This document shows positions 37,219-45,519 of a stretch of DNA of 64,000 nt, one piece after another. Positions within the stretch are counted from its first letter, which is position 1. Every line of letters begins with the position of its first letter. The stretch is from contig NZ_CP109583.1 of NCBI RefSeq assembly GCF_036250755.1, positions 124,001 through 188,000 on the forward strand. The letters are read 5' to 3'. The translations under genes and the position numbers were made by a program. Source of the stretch: Streptomyces uncialis. GTDB lineage: Bacteria > Actinomycetota > Actinomycetes > Streptomycetales > Streptomycetaceae. The notes under the pieces were generated by a model. The model saw only the letters and a program-made list of their open reading frames with translations, searched no databases and was not told where the DNA came from.

Positions 37219-37842
37219 TCAGTCGGCCGGTGCGGTGAGCAGGGCGACGGCGGTGGCGAGGAGCCGGGCGTCGCTCTCCGGCGAGCGCCGGGAGGTGATG
37301 CCCGAGCGGAACAGGGACGCCCCCTCGATCAGCATGATGAACACCTCTGCGCGGGCCCGGCGGTCCGCGTCGGGCAGGGCGGGGCGGTGCCGCCGGATGT
37401 GCTCGGTGAGCCGCTCCCGGTAGTCGTGGTAGAAGGCCCGGACGGCGGTGGCGACCGTCTCGTCGAGCGCGGCGAGCGCCCACAGTTCGGTGAACAGTCG
37501 GACGAGGGCCGGGTCGTCCTGGTCTGCCAGCAGGGCGCGGACCAGTCCGGTGGCGTCAAGGGTCTCGGGGGCCGCCGCGAGCAGGGGGTCCAGCCGCTCC
37601 AGCGAGCGGCGCAGCACCCGGTCGAGGAGCGCGGCGACGAGGTCGGGGCGGGTCGGGAAGTAGTACTGGAGGTGGCCGAGCCGTACCCCGGCGGCCGTGG
37701 CGACGGCCCGCATGGAGAGTTCCGGGTATCCGGAGGCGAGCAGGACCGTCTCGGCGGCGTCCAGGAGCTCACCGCGCTTGCGTTCGCCCTTGCCGGTTCC
37801 GGCGGGGCCCGCCGGGGGCCGGGCGGGCGGCGGGCCCGTCAT
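37219..37842 (-). CDS. TetR-family regulator of the saccharopine-dehydrogenase-like operon
   Basis: 207 aa. The ATG overlaps the stop of the preceding gene by 4 nt (ATGA), so the two are translationally coupled. HTH: RGELLDAAETVLLASGYPELSMRAVATAAGVRLGHLQYYFPTRPDLVAALLDR. The C-terminal ligand domain is typical of TetR (LFTELWALAALDETV). The operon promoter at 38940-38990 carries two 18-20-bp palindromes, so autorepression together with control of the oxidoreductase-like gene is the simplest model. The ligand is unknown, perhaps the product or substrate of the co-transcribed enzyme. Confidence 0.88.
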   Translation of the reverse strand: MTGPPPARPPAGPAGTGKGERKRGELLDAAETVLLASGYPELSMRAVATAAGVRLGHLQYYFPTRPDLVAALLDRVLRRSLERLDPLLAAAPETLDATGLVRALLADQDDPALVRLFTELWALAALDETVATAVRAFYHDYRERLTEHIRRHRPALPDADRRARAEVFIMLIEGASLFRSGITSRRSPESDARLLATAVALLTAPAD

Positions 37843-38936
37843 GCCGCGCGCTCCGCGGTCCGGTCCCGCGCGGTGTCGAGGGTGACACCCTGGGCGGCGA
37901 GAGCGGCGGCGACGCCGTCCGGGAGCGGGGTCTGTTCGGGCAGGACGACACCGGTGGGGGTGGGGGCTCCGTCCGCTCCGAGGACCCGGTGCAGCCCGAG
38001 GAGGCCGCCGACGGCGGTGAGGTGCGCCTGGCCGGCCGGGTCGGTGAGGGTCGCGGTGCGGGTGCGGCCGCCATGGGTGACGTCGACACGTACGAGCGCG
38101 GTGCCACCGTCGCCGGGCGCGTAGAGCAGGGAGCGGCGGGCGGAGGTGAAGCGGTCACCGCGGCCCCAGCGGAAGAAGCCGATCCGTTTCGCGGCGAGCA
38201 GCGCGGTGGTGGAGGCGGCGGAGTCGAAGCCGATCCTGGTGACGGCGGTGGTGGTGCCGAGCGTCAGCGGGAGGGTGAACTGCTCGGGGGTGTCGATCCG
38301 GGCGACCCGGGTGGGGAAGGCGCCGATCCGGACGCGGCGGGCGTCCCCGAGCGGTGCGACGCTGCGCCGCCGGCCGTCCTCGACGATCTCGTAGTCCAGG
38401 CCGAGCCGGTCCATGAACTCGACCGAGTCGGTGCCCGCCCGGTCGTTCAGGTCCCAGCGGATCGCCACGTCCACGGTGTCGGCGCCGCCGAGTTCATGGG
38501 CGAGGGCGGCCACCGCGAGGCTGATCACCCCGCCCATCCAGGCGGACGAGAGCAGGACCGGGGCGGTCGGCCGGCGCAGGGCCGCGACGGTGACCGCGCG
38601 CTGCACGCGGGCGGTCCAGCGGGTGAGGTCCACATAGGGCACCCCGCCGTCGAGCGCCGCGCGCAGTACCCGGTCGTCGGGGTCGTTGACGACGCTGACG
38701 ACCGCGCGGACGGCCGACGCGAAGGGTTCGGGGTCCGCGAGGTCCCAGCGGACGGTGGTCGCGCCGGTCTCGCGGGCCAGGTCGGCGCCGCGCGCCACGG
38801 TCCGTCCGGCGAGCAGGAGGGGCCAGTGCGGTGCGGCCATCCGGGTGAGTTCCGCCCCGACGGTGCCGTATCCGCCGACGAGCAGGACGGGGCCGTCGGG
38901 GTCATGGGTGAGCTGGTCGTGTGGTGCGTGGTTCAT
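37839..38936 (-). CDS. Saccharopine-dehydrogenase-like NAD(P)-binding protein
   Basis: 365 aa from ATG 38936 (MNHAPHDQ); GTG 38945 is an alternative three codons earlier. An N-terminal Rossmann fold (VLLVGGYGTVGAELTRMAA, then LLLAGRTVARG) is followed by the saccharopine-dehydrogenase C-domain-like section (WMGGVISLAVAALAHELGGADTVDVAIRWDLN). Proteins of this type in actinomycetes are mostly uncharacterised; known relatives act on lysine metabolism, polyamines, or as trans-acting enoyl reductases in lipid synthesis. It is the first gene of an operon with a TetR regulator, which suggests a specialised, inducible reaction on a xenobiotic or endogenous metabolite rather than core lysine metabolism. 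Confidence 0.75.
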   Translation of the reverse strand: MNHAPHDQLTHDPDGPVLLVGGYGTVGAELTRMAAPHWPLLLAGRTVARGADLARETGATTVRWDLADPEPFASAVRAVVSVVNDPDDRVLRAALDGGVPYVDLTRWTARVQRAVTVAALRRPTAPVLLSSAWMGGVISLAVAALAHELGGADTVDVAIRWDLNDRAGTDSVEFMDRLGLDYEIVEDGRRRSVAPLGDARRVRIGAFPTRVARIDTPEQFTLPLTLGTTTAVTRIGFDSAASTTALLAAKRIGFFRWGRGDRFTSARRSLLYAPGDGGTALVRVDVTHGGRTRTATLTDPAGQAHLTAVGGLLGLHRVLGADGAPTPTGVVLPEQTPLPDGVAAALAAQGVTLDTARDRTAERAA

Positions 38937-38945
38937 GGAATCCAC

Positions 38946-38965
38946 TATAGGTCATGCGACCTATA
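38946..38965. promoter_or_regulatory. TetR operator A
   Basis: TATAGGTC-atgc-GACCTATA, perfect 8-bp arms, about 10 nt upstream of the operon start codon and over the -10 region. Confidence 0.75.
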
Positions 38966-38966
38966 A

Positions 38967-38990
38967 CTTTAGGTCGCATGACCTAATCAA
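38967..38990 (-). promoter_or_regulatory. Promoter of the saccharopine-dehydrogenase-like/TetR operon
   Basis: On the reverse strand, TTGATT (38985-38990) is followed after 17-18 bp by a TTATAG -10-like element (near 38962-38967). Both TetR operators overlap it, so a bound repressor should block polymerase. Confidence 0.45.
38969..38986. promoter_or_regulatory. TetR operator B
   Basis: TTAGGTC-gcat-GACCTAA, 7-bp arms, the same motif as operator A but with the central four bases inverted, 22 bp away centre to centre. Confidence 0.75.
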
Positions 38991-39089
38991 TGTGAGGGAG
39001 ACGGCTCGGGAGCCGCAGCGGGGGTGCGTCGACGGGAGGCGCCGGGGCGGGCGCCTCCCGGCCTGCCCGCCCCGGCGCGGGTCACCGCT

Positions 39090-40061
39090 TCACACGCCCA
39101 CAGTCACCAACTGGGCACGGGCCACGGTCATCCCGCCCTGGACGGCCTCGAAACGCAGCTCGCCCGGGCGGGTCCCGGTGGACCCGAGCGACAGCCGTAC
39201 CGGCAGGTCGGTCTCGCAGAACCGGGTCGGCCGGAGATCGATCTCCCGCACCTCGACGCGCCCCCCGTGGCGCGCGTGGACGAGCTGGAGCGCCGCGTCC
39301 GCCAGCGCGAGCGCGGGGAGGTGGTCGTAAGCGGGGTCGTGGACCACCGGGTGGGCCGCGGGGACCCGCAGCAGCGCACGCGTCCCGTCGGGCGTGTGCC
39401 GCACCCCGGCCACGAACACGTTCTCCGGCCGCCGCCGTCCGACCTCCCCCGGGGTCGCGCTCCCGGCCGGGCCGTCGTCCGGCCGCTCGGCACGCAGCGC
39501 CGCGATCCGCAGCCGCCGCTCCTCGGCACGCAGCGCGGCGAGTCGACGGCTGTCGAGGATGGTGGCCCGCCCTTCGCAGCTCCCGGCCGAAGGGGCGCCG
39601 GGCGACCCCGTGGAGTGCGTCGCCGCGAAGGACCAGAAGGTGTCCCGGAGCCGTGCACGCCTCATCACATATCCCCCCGGCCCACCGGGCTCCCCGGGGC
39701 GGGGCGCCGGGACGACGGACGGCGCCGGACGGATCAGCCGGGCCCGCGCGATGGCGACGCACATCCCGGCGCGCCGGTCGCCCACCGCTTCGAAGGCCAG
39801 GAACGCCGCCGCGCGCCCCATTTCCAGGATCGTGCGCAGATCCACTCCGTCCTGACCCTCCGGCCGGTCACCGAAGTAGGGGTGACCGGCGGTGGGACGC
39901 GGTACGGCGGTGATCCGCTCTCCGTCGAAGGCCGCGGAGGCGAACAGGACGTTCTCCGGCCGCTCCCGGTCGACGAGACGCGGGGGCACCGTGTCGTACC
40001 GGCAGGGGTGACCCGGCGCGGGGGCGCCGAGCAGGGAGGTCTGGTCACAAGACGTGGTCAT
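39090..40061 (-). CDS. AfsA-like protein (A-factor biosynthesis hotdog domains)
   Basis: 323 aa from ATG 40061. The best ribosome-like AAGGAAGG is 18 nt upstream, so a TTG a few codons earlier (LLVCPH-M) is possible. Two AfsA-type hotdog repeats are visible: VDRERPENVLFASAAFDGERITA with HPYFGDRPEGQD, and RRRPENVFVAGV with VPAAHPVVHDPAYDHLPALALADAA. AfsA/ScbA proteins condense a beta-ketoacyl chain with dihydroxyacetone phosphate to start gamma-butyrolactone or butenolide signals. Several residues differ from the AfsA core (the first repeat lacks HPFFFDHP), so the product may differ. It is divergent from a ligase and methyltransferase pair, suggesting a small specialised-metabolite or signal locus. 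No receptor (ArpA-like) gene is adjacent. Confidence 0.75.
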   Translation of the reverse strand: MTTSCDQTSLLGAPAPGHPCRYDTVPPRLVDRERPENVLFASAAFDGERITAVPRPTAGHPYFGDRPEGQDGVDLRTILEMGRAAAFLAFEAVGDRRAGMCVAIARARLIRPAPSVVPAPRPGEPGGPGGYVMRRARLRDTFWSFAATHSTGSPGAPSAGSCEGRATILDSRRLAALRAEERRLRIAALRAERPDDGPAGSATPGEVGRRRPENVFVAGVRHTPDGTRALLRVPAAHPVVHDPAYDHLPALALADAALQLVHARHGGRVEVREIDLRPTRFCETDLPVRLSLGSTGTRPGELRFEAVQGGMTVARAQLVTVGV

Positions 40062-40249
40062 GTGTGGGCAAACGAGCAAACCTTCCTTCACGTAGCGCCT
40101 GTTCGGGGAACACTTCCGTCGCGTCAACACGGCGCCGCCGCACGGCGCGCGGGGATTCCCGGCGAGGCCGGGCGCGGGGGACCCGGCCGGGGCCCGCGCG
40201 TCATCCGTTCGGCTGACCCCGCACCCCGTGCGCGGCGCGACCCCGCCTT

Positions 40250-40278
40250 TTGACTGAATGTCGCCGGCTGACTACGTT
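40250..40278 (+). promoter_or_regulatory. Promoter of the ligase-methyltransferase operon
   Basis: TTGACT (40250-40255), 17-bp spacer, TACGTT (40273-40278), a good housekeeping-type promoter. It implies a leader of roughly 135 nt before ATG 40419; the leader contains a small hairpin (CCCGCC-ttga-GGCGGG, 40300-40315). Confidence 0.6.
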
Positions 40279-40418
40279 GTGTCCGCCCGGTGGGGTGTGC
40301 CCGCCTTGAGGCGGGTTCCTCCGCCGCCCGGACCCGCTCTCCCCCATGCCCGCGCGACACCGCGCCCCGGGTGCCCCGCCCTGTCGGCCGGTCCCCGGCC
40401 CGCCCCCGGAAGGGACCC

Positions 40419-42002
40419 ATGCCCGACCAGCACCGCTTCGTGGAGAACACTCTCGCCGTACTCGCCGCACGTCCGGACGCCGAGGCCGTGGTGCAGGGGC
40501 CGCGCCGGATCACCGCGGGCGAGTTCCGTGCCCTCGTCCTGCGGACGGCGCGGGCGCTGCGGCGCCGCGGGCTGCGCCGGGGGGACGGGGTGGCGCTGCT
40601 CGGCCGGAACTCGCCCGAGGTGATCGCCGTCCGGTACGCGGCCCATCTGCTCGGCTGCCGGGTCGGGCATCTGTCCACCGGACTGACGGCGAAGGCGCTG
40701 GCCGCGGGGGTCGAGGACATCGGCGCCCGGGTCCTGATCGCCGACCCCGCGTCGGCCGGCCTCGTCGCGGCCGCACCGGACCTGGCCGCCGTCCCCGATG
40801 TCCTGGCACTCGGGCCCGGGGGGCACGGTGACGACCTGCTCGCGCTCGCGGCCCGGGAGTCCGCCGACCCGGTGGAGTCCCCCACCGCGCCGGACGACCC
40901 CTGCGCGATCCATCACACGGGCGGCACCACGGGCCCGCCGAAGGGCATCTGCCGTACATACGGGCAGATCGGCGGGATCATCGCGGCGCCGCTGCCGCCC
41001 ACGCTGGCGGAAGTGCCGGACGGGGAGCGGCTGTTGGTGTGCACCACGCTGACGATGTTCGGCGGGTTCCTCGCGGACCGGGTCCTGGCGCGGGGCGGCA
41101 CGGTCGTCCTCCAGGACGGCTTCGACGCCGCCGCCGTACTGGACGCCGTCGAGAGGGAACGCGTCACCCGGCTGTTCCTGCCCCCGCCGCTGCTCTACGC
41201 GCTGATCGACCATCCCGCGGTCGGCGACCACGACCTCTCCGGTCTGCGCGTCCTGCTGTACGGAGCCTCCCCCGCCTCCCCCGCCCGTCTCGCCGACGCG
41301 CTGCGCACGCTCGGTCCGGTCCTCGTCCAGCACTACGGGCAGAACGAGGCGGGCAGCATCAGTCTGCTGGCCGCCGCCGACCACGACCCGGCCCGGCCCG
41401 AGCTGCTGCGCTCGGTCGGCAGACCACTGCCCGGTGTGTCGGTGGAGATCCGCGATCCGGCGGGCCGCGTCCTGCCGACCGGCCGGGTCGGGGAGATCTG
41501 GGTGCGCTCCCCCGGCCTGATGAGCGGCTACTGGAAGCGGCCCGACCTGACGGCCGAGGCCCTGCGCGACGGCTGGCTGCGCACCGGGGACCTCGGACGG
41601 TTCGGCCCCACGGGCCTGCTGACGCTCACCGACCGGATCAAGGACGTCATCGTGGTGGACACCGTGAACGTGTACACCACCGAGATCGAGCACACGCTCG
41701 ACGCCCACCCCGAGGTACTGCACAGCGCGGTGTACGGGGTGCCGGACGCCGACGGGGTCGAGGAGGTCCACGCGACGGTCGTCAGGGCGCCCGGTGCGGC
41801 CGTCGACGCGGAGGCGCTGCGCGCCTGGGCGCGGCGGGAACAGAGTTCCGTGTACCGGCTCGCGAGGGTCGCCTTCACCGACCGGCTGCCGCTCACCGAG
41901 GGCGGCAAACCCGACAAGCGACTGCTGCGCCGGCTGACGGGCACCCCGGCCGGTTCCCTTCCGGGCACCCCGGCCACCTCTCTTCCTGGAGACCGGACAT
42001 GA
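40419..42002 (+). CDS. AMP-forming acyl/aryl-CoA ligase
   Basis: 527 aa from ATG 40419 (GGAAGGGA site). Adenylation-family motifs: HHTGGTTGPPKGICRTY (P-loop, A3), LFLPPPLLYALID, VLLYGASPASP, HYGQNEAG (A5), GWLRTGDLGRFGPTGLLTLTDRIKDVIV (A7-A8), and the catalytic lysine in LTEGGKPDKRLLR (A10). The A3 segment (HHTGGTTG) differs slightly from the usual YTSGTTG. No carrier or condensation domain, so it acts as a stand-alone CoA ligase or loading enzyme for an unknown carboxylic acid. Its stop overlaps the next start by ATGA, which ties it to a methyltransferase, and it is divergent from an AfsA-like gene. Confidence 0.88.
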   Translation: MPDQHRFVENTLAVLAARPDAEAVVQGPRRITAGEFRALVLRTARALRRRGLRRGDGVALLGRNSPEVIAVRYAAHLLGCRVGHLSTGLTAKALAAGVEDIGARVLIADPASAGLVAAAPDLAAVPDVLALGPGGHGDDLLALAARESADPVESPTAPDDPCAIHHTGGTTGPPKGICRTYGQIGGIIAAPLPPTLAEVPDGERLLVCTTLTMFGGFLADRVLARGGTVVLQDGFDAAAVLDAVERERVTRLFLPPPLLYALIDHPAVGDHDLSGLRVLLYGASPASPARLADALRTLGPVLVQHYGQNEAGSISLLAAADHDPARPELLRSVGRPLPGVSVEIRDPAGRVLPTGRVGEIWVRSPGLMSGYWKRPDLTAEALRDGWLRTGDLGRFGPTGLLTLTDRIKDVIVVDTVNVYTTEIEHTLDAHPEVLHSAVYGVPDADGVEEVHATVVRAPGAAVDAEALRAWARREQSSVYRLARVAFTDRLPLTEGGKPDKRLLRRLTGTPAGSLPGTPATSLPGDRT

Positions 42003-42895
42003 CCGACGCACTGACCGCGGTCGAGCGGACCTCGCTGCTCACCGCGGCCACCCGGGGCCGTGAGCACGCACGGCCCGACCGGCTCTACAGCGACCCCTAC
42101 GCGGCCCGGCTCGCGGGCGACGCGGGCCTCGCGCTGCTCACCGAGGCGGCCCGGATCATCCGGCCGGACGGACGGGTCCGGGCGATGGTCAGCACCCCCG
42201 ACTTCGGGGTCATCCGCACCCGGCTGTTCGACGACTTCCTGCGTGCGGGCACCACGTCCGGCCGCGCCTCGCAGATCGTGCTCGCCGCCTCCGGGATGGA
42301 CACCCGGGTGTACCGGCTGCCCTGGCCGCCGGGTACGCGGCTCTTCGAGATCGACCGGCCCCCGGTGCTCGCCCACAAGGCGGAGCGGCTGCGCGAGGTC
42401 GCGCCGCGCGCCGATCACCGGACGGTCCCCGCCGATCTGGTCACCGACGACTGGGAGCCCGCGCTGCTGGCCGCGGGCTACGATCCGGCGCGGCCCTCGC
42501 TGTGGGTCCTCGAAGGGCTGCTGCACTATCTGCCCCCGGCCGAGGTGCACCGACTGCTCGACCGGGTGGCCGCGATGACGGCGCCCGGCAGCGGTATCGC
42601 CGCGGATGTCGCCGGGGCCCGCGCCCTCACCTGTGAGTCGATGCGTCCCTTGTGGGAGCTGTTCGCCCGCTGGGGCAGCCCGTTCCGCTTCGGGGACGAC
42701 CACCCCGTGGAACTGTTCGCCCGGCACGGCTTCAGCGTCGGCGCCACCGAGCCGGGCGCCGGTGACACCGCGGCGTACGGCCGCTGGCCCGACCCGGTCC
42801 CCGAGCCCTCGCGCACCGACGTGGCGCGCGGCTTCTACGTCCGAGGGACACGGAACGGGCCGCAGGACGACTCCCGCGACGGTCTGCCGGGCTGA
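41999..42895 (+). CDS. SAM-dependent methyltransferase, leucine-carboxyl-methyltransferase-like
   Basis: 298 aa, ATG overlapping the ligase stop (ATGA), with GGAG upstream. It belongs to the large actinobacterial LCMT-like family (formerly TIGR00027): IVLAASGMDTRVYRLPWPPGTRLFEIDRPPVLAHKAERL is the diagnostic SAM-binding section, followed by LWVLEGLLHYLPPAEVHRLLDRV. These enzymes methylate carboxyl or hydroxyl groups of small molecules. Translational coupling to the ligase suggests it methylates the same acid or its downstream product. The substrate cannot be read from the sequence. Confidence 0.88.
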   Translation: MTDALTAVERTSLLTAATRGREHARPDRLYSDPYAARLAGDAGLALLTEAARIIRPDGRVRAMVSTPDFGVIRTRLFDDFLRAGTTSGRASQIVLAASGMDTRVYRLPWPPGTRLFEIDRPPVLAHKAERLREVAPRADHRTVPADLVTDDWEPALLAAGYDPARPSLWVLEGLLHYLPPAEVHRLLDRVAAMTAPGSGIAADVAGARALTCESMRPLWELFARWGSPFRFGDDHPVELFARHGFSVGATEPGAGDTAAYGRWPDPVPEPSRTDVARGFYVRGTRNGPQDDSRDGLPG

Positions 42896-42896
42896 G

Positions 42897-42928
42897 CGGC
42901 TCGCCGACCCCCCGTGCCCGGCGAGCCG
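42897..42928 (+). terminator. Terminator of the ligase-methyltransferase operon
   Basis: 10-bp arms CGGCTCGCCG (42897-42906) and CGGCGAGCCG (42919-42928), starting next to the stop codon; the gene on the other strand ends at 43016. Confidence 0.65.
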
Positions 42929-43015
42929 TCCGCTCATGGTTCCGTCCGGCCCGGAGGCCGGGGGCCGTCCGGCCCGGCGCGTCCGACAGCGGCGGCCGGG
43001 CCGGACGGCGGGCGG

Positions 43016-43249
43016 TCAGATGCGGACCGACAGCAGCCAGGCGTCGTTCCTGCCCTGGAACGATTCACACTTGTAGATCAGGCCCCACAGGGGGTAGCCC
43101 GCCTGGCCCGCCGTGTGGCACGCGGCCGAGGTCGGGTAGACGCTGTGGGGGCGGAAGTACGGGTCCGCACTGGCGGCGGGCGCGGATGCCATGAGGAGCC
43201 CGGCGGTGGCGACAGTGGCTCCGGCGAGGACACCGAGACGTTTCAGCAT
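43016..43249 (-). CDS. Small secreted cysteine-containing protein
   Basis: 77 aa from ATG 43249 (GGGAG 8 nt upstream). Signal peptide to ASA-DPY (~residue 28). The mature part is about 48 residues with two cysteines (SAACHTAGQ, IYKCESF) that could form one disulphide, and ends in WLLSVRI. It resembles the small secreted proteins of unknown role common in Streptomyces. A separate transcription unit. Confidence 0.7.
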   Translation of the reverse strand: MLKRLGVLAGATVATAGLLMASAPAASADPYFRPHSVYPTSAACHTAGQAGYPLWGLIYKCESFQGRNDAWLLSVRI

Positions 43250-43428
43250 GAACGCAACTCCCTTGTGGTACGAGCGATATGACGTGCCATCAGTGGTCAC
43301 ACGGGGCGCGTCCGCCCCTGACGACCCCCTGTGACCAGGCAGAAACGTAACGGCACCGCAGATGGCCGCACAAGAGGTCTGGACCAGCAGGGAGTTCGGT
43401 CCCGGAATGCCGACCGGGGCGGCGGATG

Positions 43429-44242
43429 TCAGTCGTTCGCGAAGCCCGCCCCGGAGGTTTCGGCGGCCTTGACGAGGGGCAATGCGCGCAGGGCCAGGGG
43501 CCAGCCGGGACGAGCGGCGGCGGACTCCGGTGGGACGCCCGTGAGTTCGCAGATCCGGGCGATGCGGTTGAGGACGGTGCTGCGGTGGCAGTAGAGCGCC
43601 TCGGCGGCCCGGGCCGCCGGGCAGCCGTTGTCGAGCCACACCCGCAGGGTGCCGAGCAGCACCTCGCGTTCCGCCCCGGTGGCCGGCACCGGGCCCAGAT
43701 GCACGGCGACGATCCGTTCGGCGGTGTCCGGACGGCCGACGCGCAGGATCCCGGTGAGCCGGTCGTCGAACGCGGCGGCCTCACCGCGTCCGGCGGGCAG
43801 GGTCCGCAGGGGCTGTTCCGCGAGCCGCAGCGCAAGGCCCGCCCGGTCGAGCCGGTCGAACTCCGGCGAGAGTCCGGCCGTCGCGCCCATATCGTGGCGC
43901 AGCAGGTCCAGCAGCGGGCCGCTTCCCTCGCGCGGCAGCCGGACGATGCCCGCGAAGTGGCCGGCCCAGCCAGAACGACCACATGCCCCGGGCTTCGAGG
44001 ACCGGTCCCGGATTCGGCGGGGCCGCCGGGTCCTGGGCGACGACGACCACCGCGTACCGGTCCTGGAGCGGCACGCCGAGCGCGGCCGACGCGGCGACCG
44101 CCACGGCCGGGTCGTCCGCCGCACGGCCGTCGAGGAGCGCGTCGAACAGGGCGACCCGCCGGGTGTCCTGACGGCTTTCCGGCTCCACCACCCGCGCCCG
44201 TCCTCGCGGTACGGCGGTGTCCGGCCTCGCGGTACGTCCCAT
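43429..44242 (-). pseudogene. Decayed PucR/CdaR-type regulator (5'-truncated and frameshifted)
   Basis: The C-terminal HTH part is typical: LRVWLDNGCPAARAAEALYCHRSTVLNRIARICELTG. The middle (LFDALLDGRAADDPAVAVAASAALGVPLQDRYAVVVV, then WAGHFAGIVRLPREGSGPLLDLLRHDMG) is shared between two frames: frame one from ATG 44242 runs to ARGMWSFWL and continues into nonsense, while the conserved sequence continues one base later, so one base is inserted (or two deleted) near 43963-43973. The N-terminal ~150 residues of the family (sensor domain) are absent; the visible part starts with PESRQDTRR. It probably regulated nearby genes once; none is obvious. Confidence 0.7.
43963..43973 (-). other. Frameshift region in the PucR-type gene
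   Basis: Coding strand TTCTGGCTGGGCC: dropping one base joins GMWSFW to WAGHFAGIV. The short CTGG repeat could have slipped. Confidence 0.5.
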
Positions 44243-44280
44243 GACTGACCACGCCGTGCGGCTGGGACCGGCCCCGCGGT

Positions 44281-45306
44281 TCAGACGGGGAAGCCCAGGG
44301 TGATCAGCAGACGCCGGGCCCGGTTCTCGCCGTGGAGGAGCGACCGGGTGAGCGGGCCGGTACCGTCCCCGCCCTCGAAGGCCTCCAGATACGTGTCGGG
44401 GTCCCGGTCGTCCTCGCCCAGCTGATGGCCGTCCCGCTCCACGGCGCGGCGCACGGTGAGGTAGTCGACGCCGAGGGCGTGCAGCGCCGCGCCGCCCGCG
44501 AACCGGTCGGCCACGTCGGCGCCGTCACCGTCGGCGGACGCGCCCGCCATGGCGAGGTGCGGGTATCTGACGGCGACCTCGTGGGTGGCGAGCACGGACA
44601 GCAGCAGGTGCTCGGTGCCGAGTGGCTGCTTCAGGGTGCCCGCCTGCTGGACCGCGTCGAAACCGAGCCAGCTGACGGGCGAAGCGGCGAGGTTGGCGCC
44701 CTTGGCGAGGCGCAGGAGCAGCCTTCGCCACAGGGAGGTGGCGGTCGGTGAGCGGCGCCCGAGGAGGGTGTCGCGGGTGGGCCACAGCTGCGGGGGCAGT
44801 CCGTCGTCGGCGGGCTCGAAGTCGCCCTGGTCGAGGCGTCGGAGCACCTCGGTGGCGTCGGTGCCGCAGAGGGTGAGCATCCGGGCGGCGCGGCTGGTGC
44901 CGTCGGCGAGGAGGCCGCGCAGCAGGTGTTCGGTGGTGTAGTGGTCGGACCCCGCGCTCCGCGCCTGGTCCATGGCGTGGGTGAGGGCGCGGACGGCGGC
45001 GCCGGACAGTCGGCGGCGCTTGTCGCCGTCGTCACCGAGCAGTTCGACGGACGGCACGCTGGTGTCGGTGTCGTCGGTGCTGTCCCAGACGGCGGCGCCG
45101 TCGTGGTGGTCGCGCAGCACGGCGAGCTGGGCGGTGACGGTGGCGCCCGCGACGGAGAGGGCCTTGGCCGCGTCGCTGCGGGTTCCCGCGATCCCGGCGA
45201 GCAGATGTTCCGTCGCGATGGTGTCGCTGCCGTCGGGGACCGCTCCCCACGCCGCTCCCATGACACCCGCCACCCGCCAGTGCGCCTGCGCTGTCACCGT
45301 GTCCAT
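44281..45306 (-). CDS. Clp N-terminal (Clp_R) domain protein without ATPase
   Basis: 341 aa from ATG 45306, with AAGGAGG 8 nt upstream (ATG 45333 is less likely). It contains repeats of the ClpA/ClpC N-domain fold: MGAAWGAVPDGSDTIATEHLLAGI, then ALTHAMDQARSAGSDHYTTEHLLRGLLADG, and a third weaker TLKQPLGTEHLLLSVLATHEV. There is no AAA+ module, Walker A or membrane segment. The family-typical use of such domains is binding substrate or adaptor proteins for ClpC; a stand-alone version may compete for or deliver substrates to ClpP-ClpC. It has its own ribosome site. It lies downstream of no Clp gene and is next to a two-component system. Confidence 0.8.
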   Translation of the reverse strand: MDTVTAQAHWRVAGVMGAAWGAVPDGSDTIATEHLLAGIAGTRSDAAKALSVAGATVTAQLAVLRDHHDGAAVWDSTDDTDTSVPSVELLGDDGDKRRRLSGAAVRALTHAMDQARSAGSDHYTTEHLLRGLLADGTSRAARMLTLCGTDATEVLRRLDQGDFEPADDGLPPQLWPTRDTLLGRRSPTATSLWRRLLLRLAKGANLAASPVSWLGFDAVQQAGTLKQPLGTEHLLLSVLATHEVAVRYPHLAMAGASADGDGADVADRFAGGAALHALGVDYLTVRRAVERDGHQLGEDDRDPDTYLEAFEGGDGTGPLTRSLLHGENRARRLLITLGFPV

Positions 45307-45519
45307 CGGGTCCGCCTCCTTGTCGCTGGTCATGCGGCAACGATCCCCGCAGGACGGTGCCGGGCGCGTCCGCCGAAGGTCGTTGCCCGGTGCGACGTAC
45401 GGCGCGACGACGGGAGCGGTGCGAGGTGTTCGTACGGATTGTCCGCTTCGGGCGGGCGGAACAGCGGCGCGGGCGGCGGTTGGTCCGTCATCGAAGGTCG
45501 CGGGGGCGAAGGCCGGACG

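Noticed and set aside
43290..44252. A 320-codon reverse open frame over the PucR region
   Set aside because: Arg/Pro/Gly-rich out-of-frame reading; it does not carry the HTH motifs, which lie in another frame.
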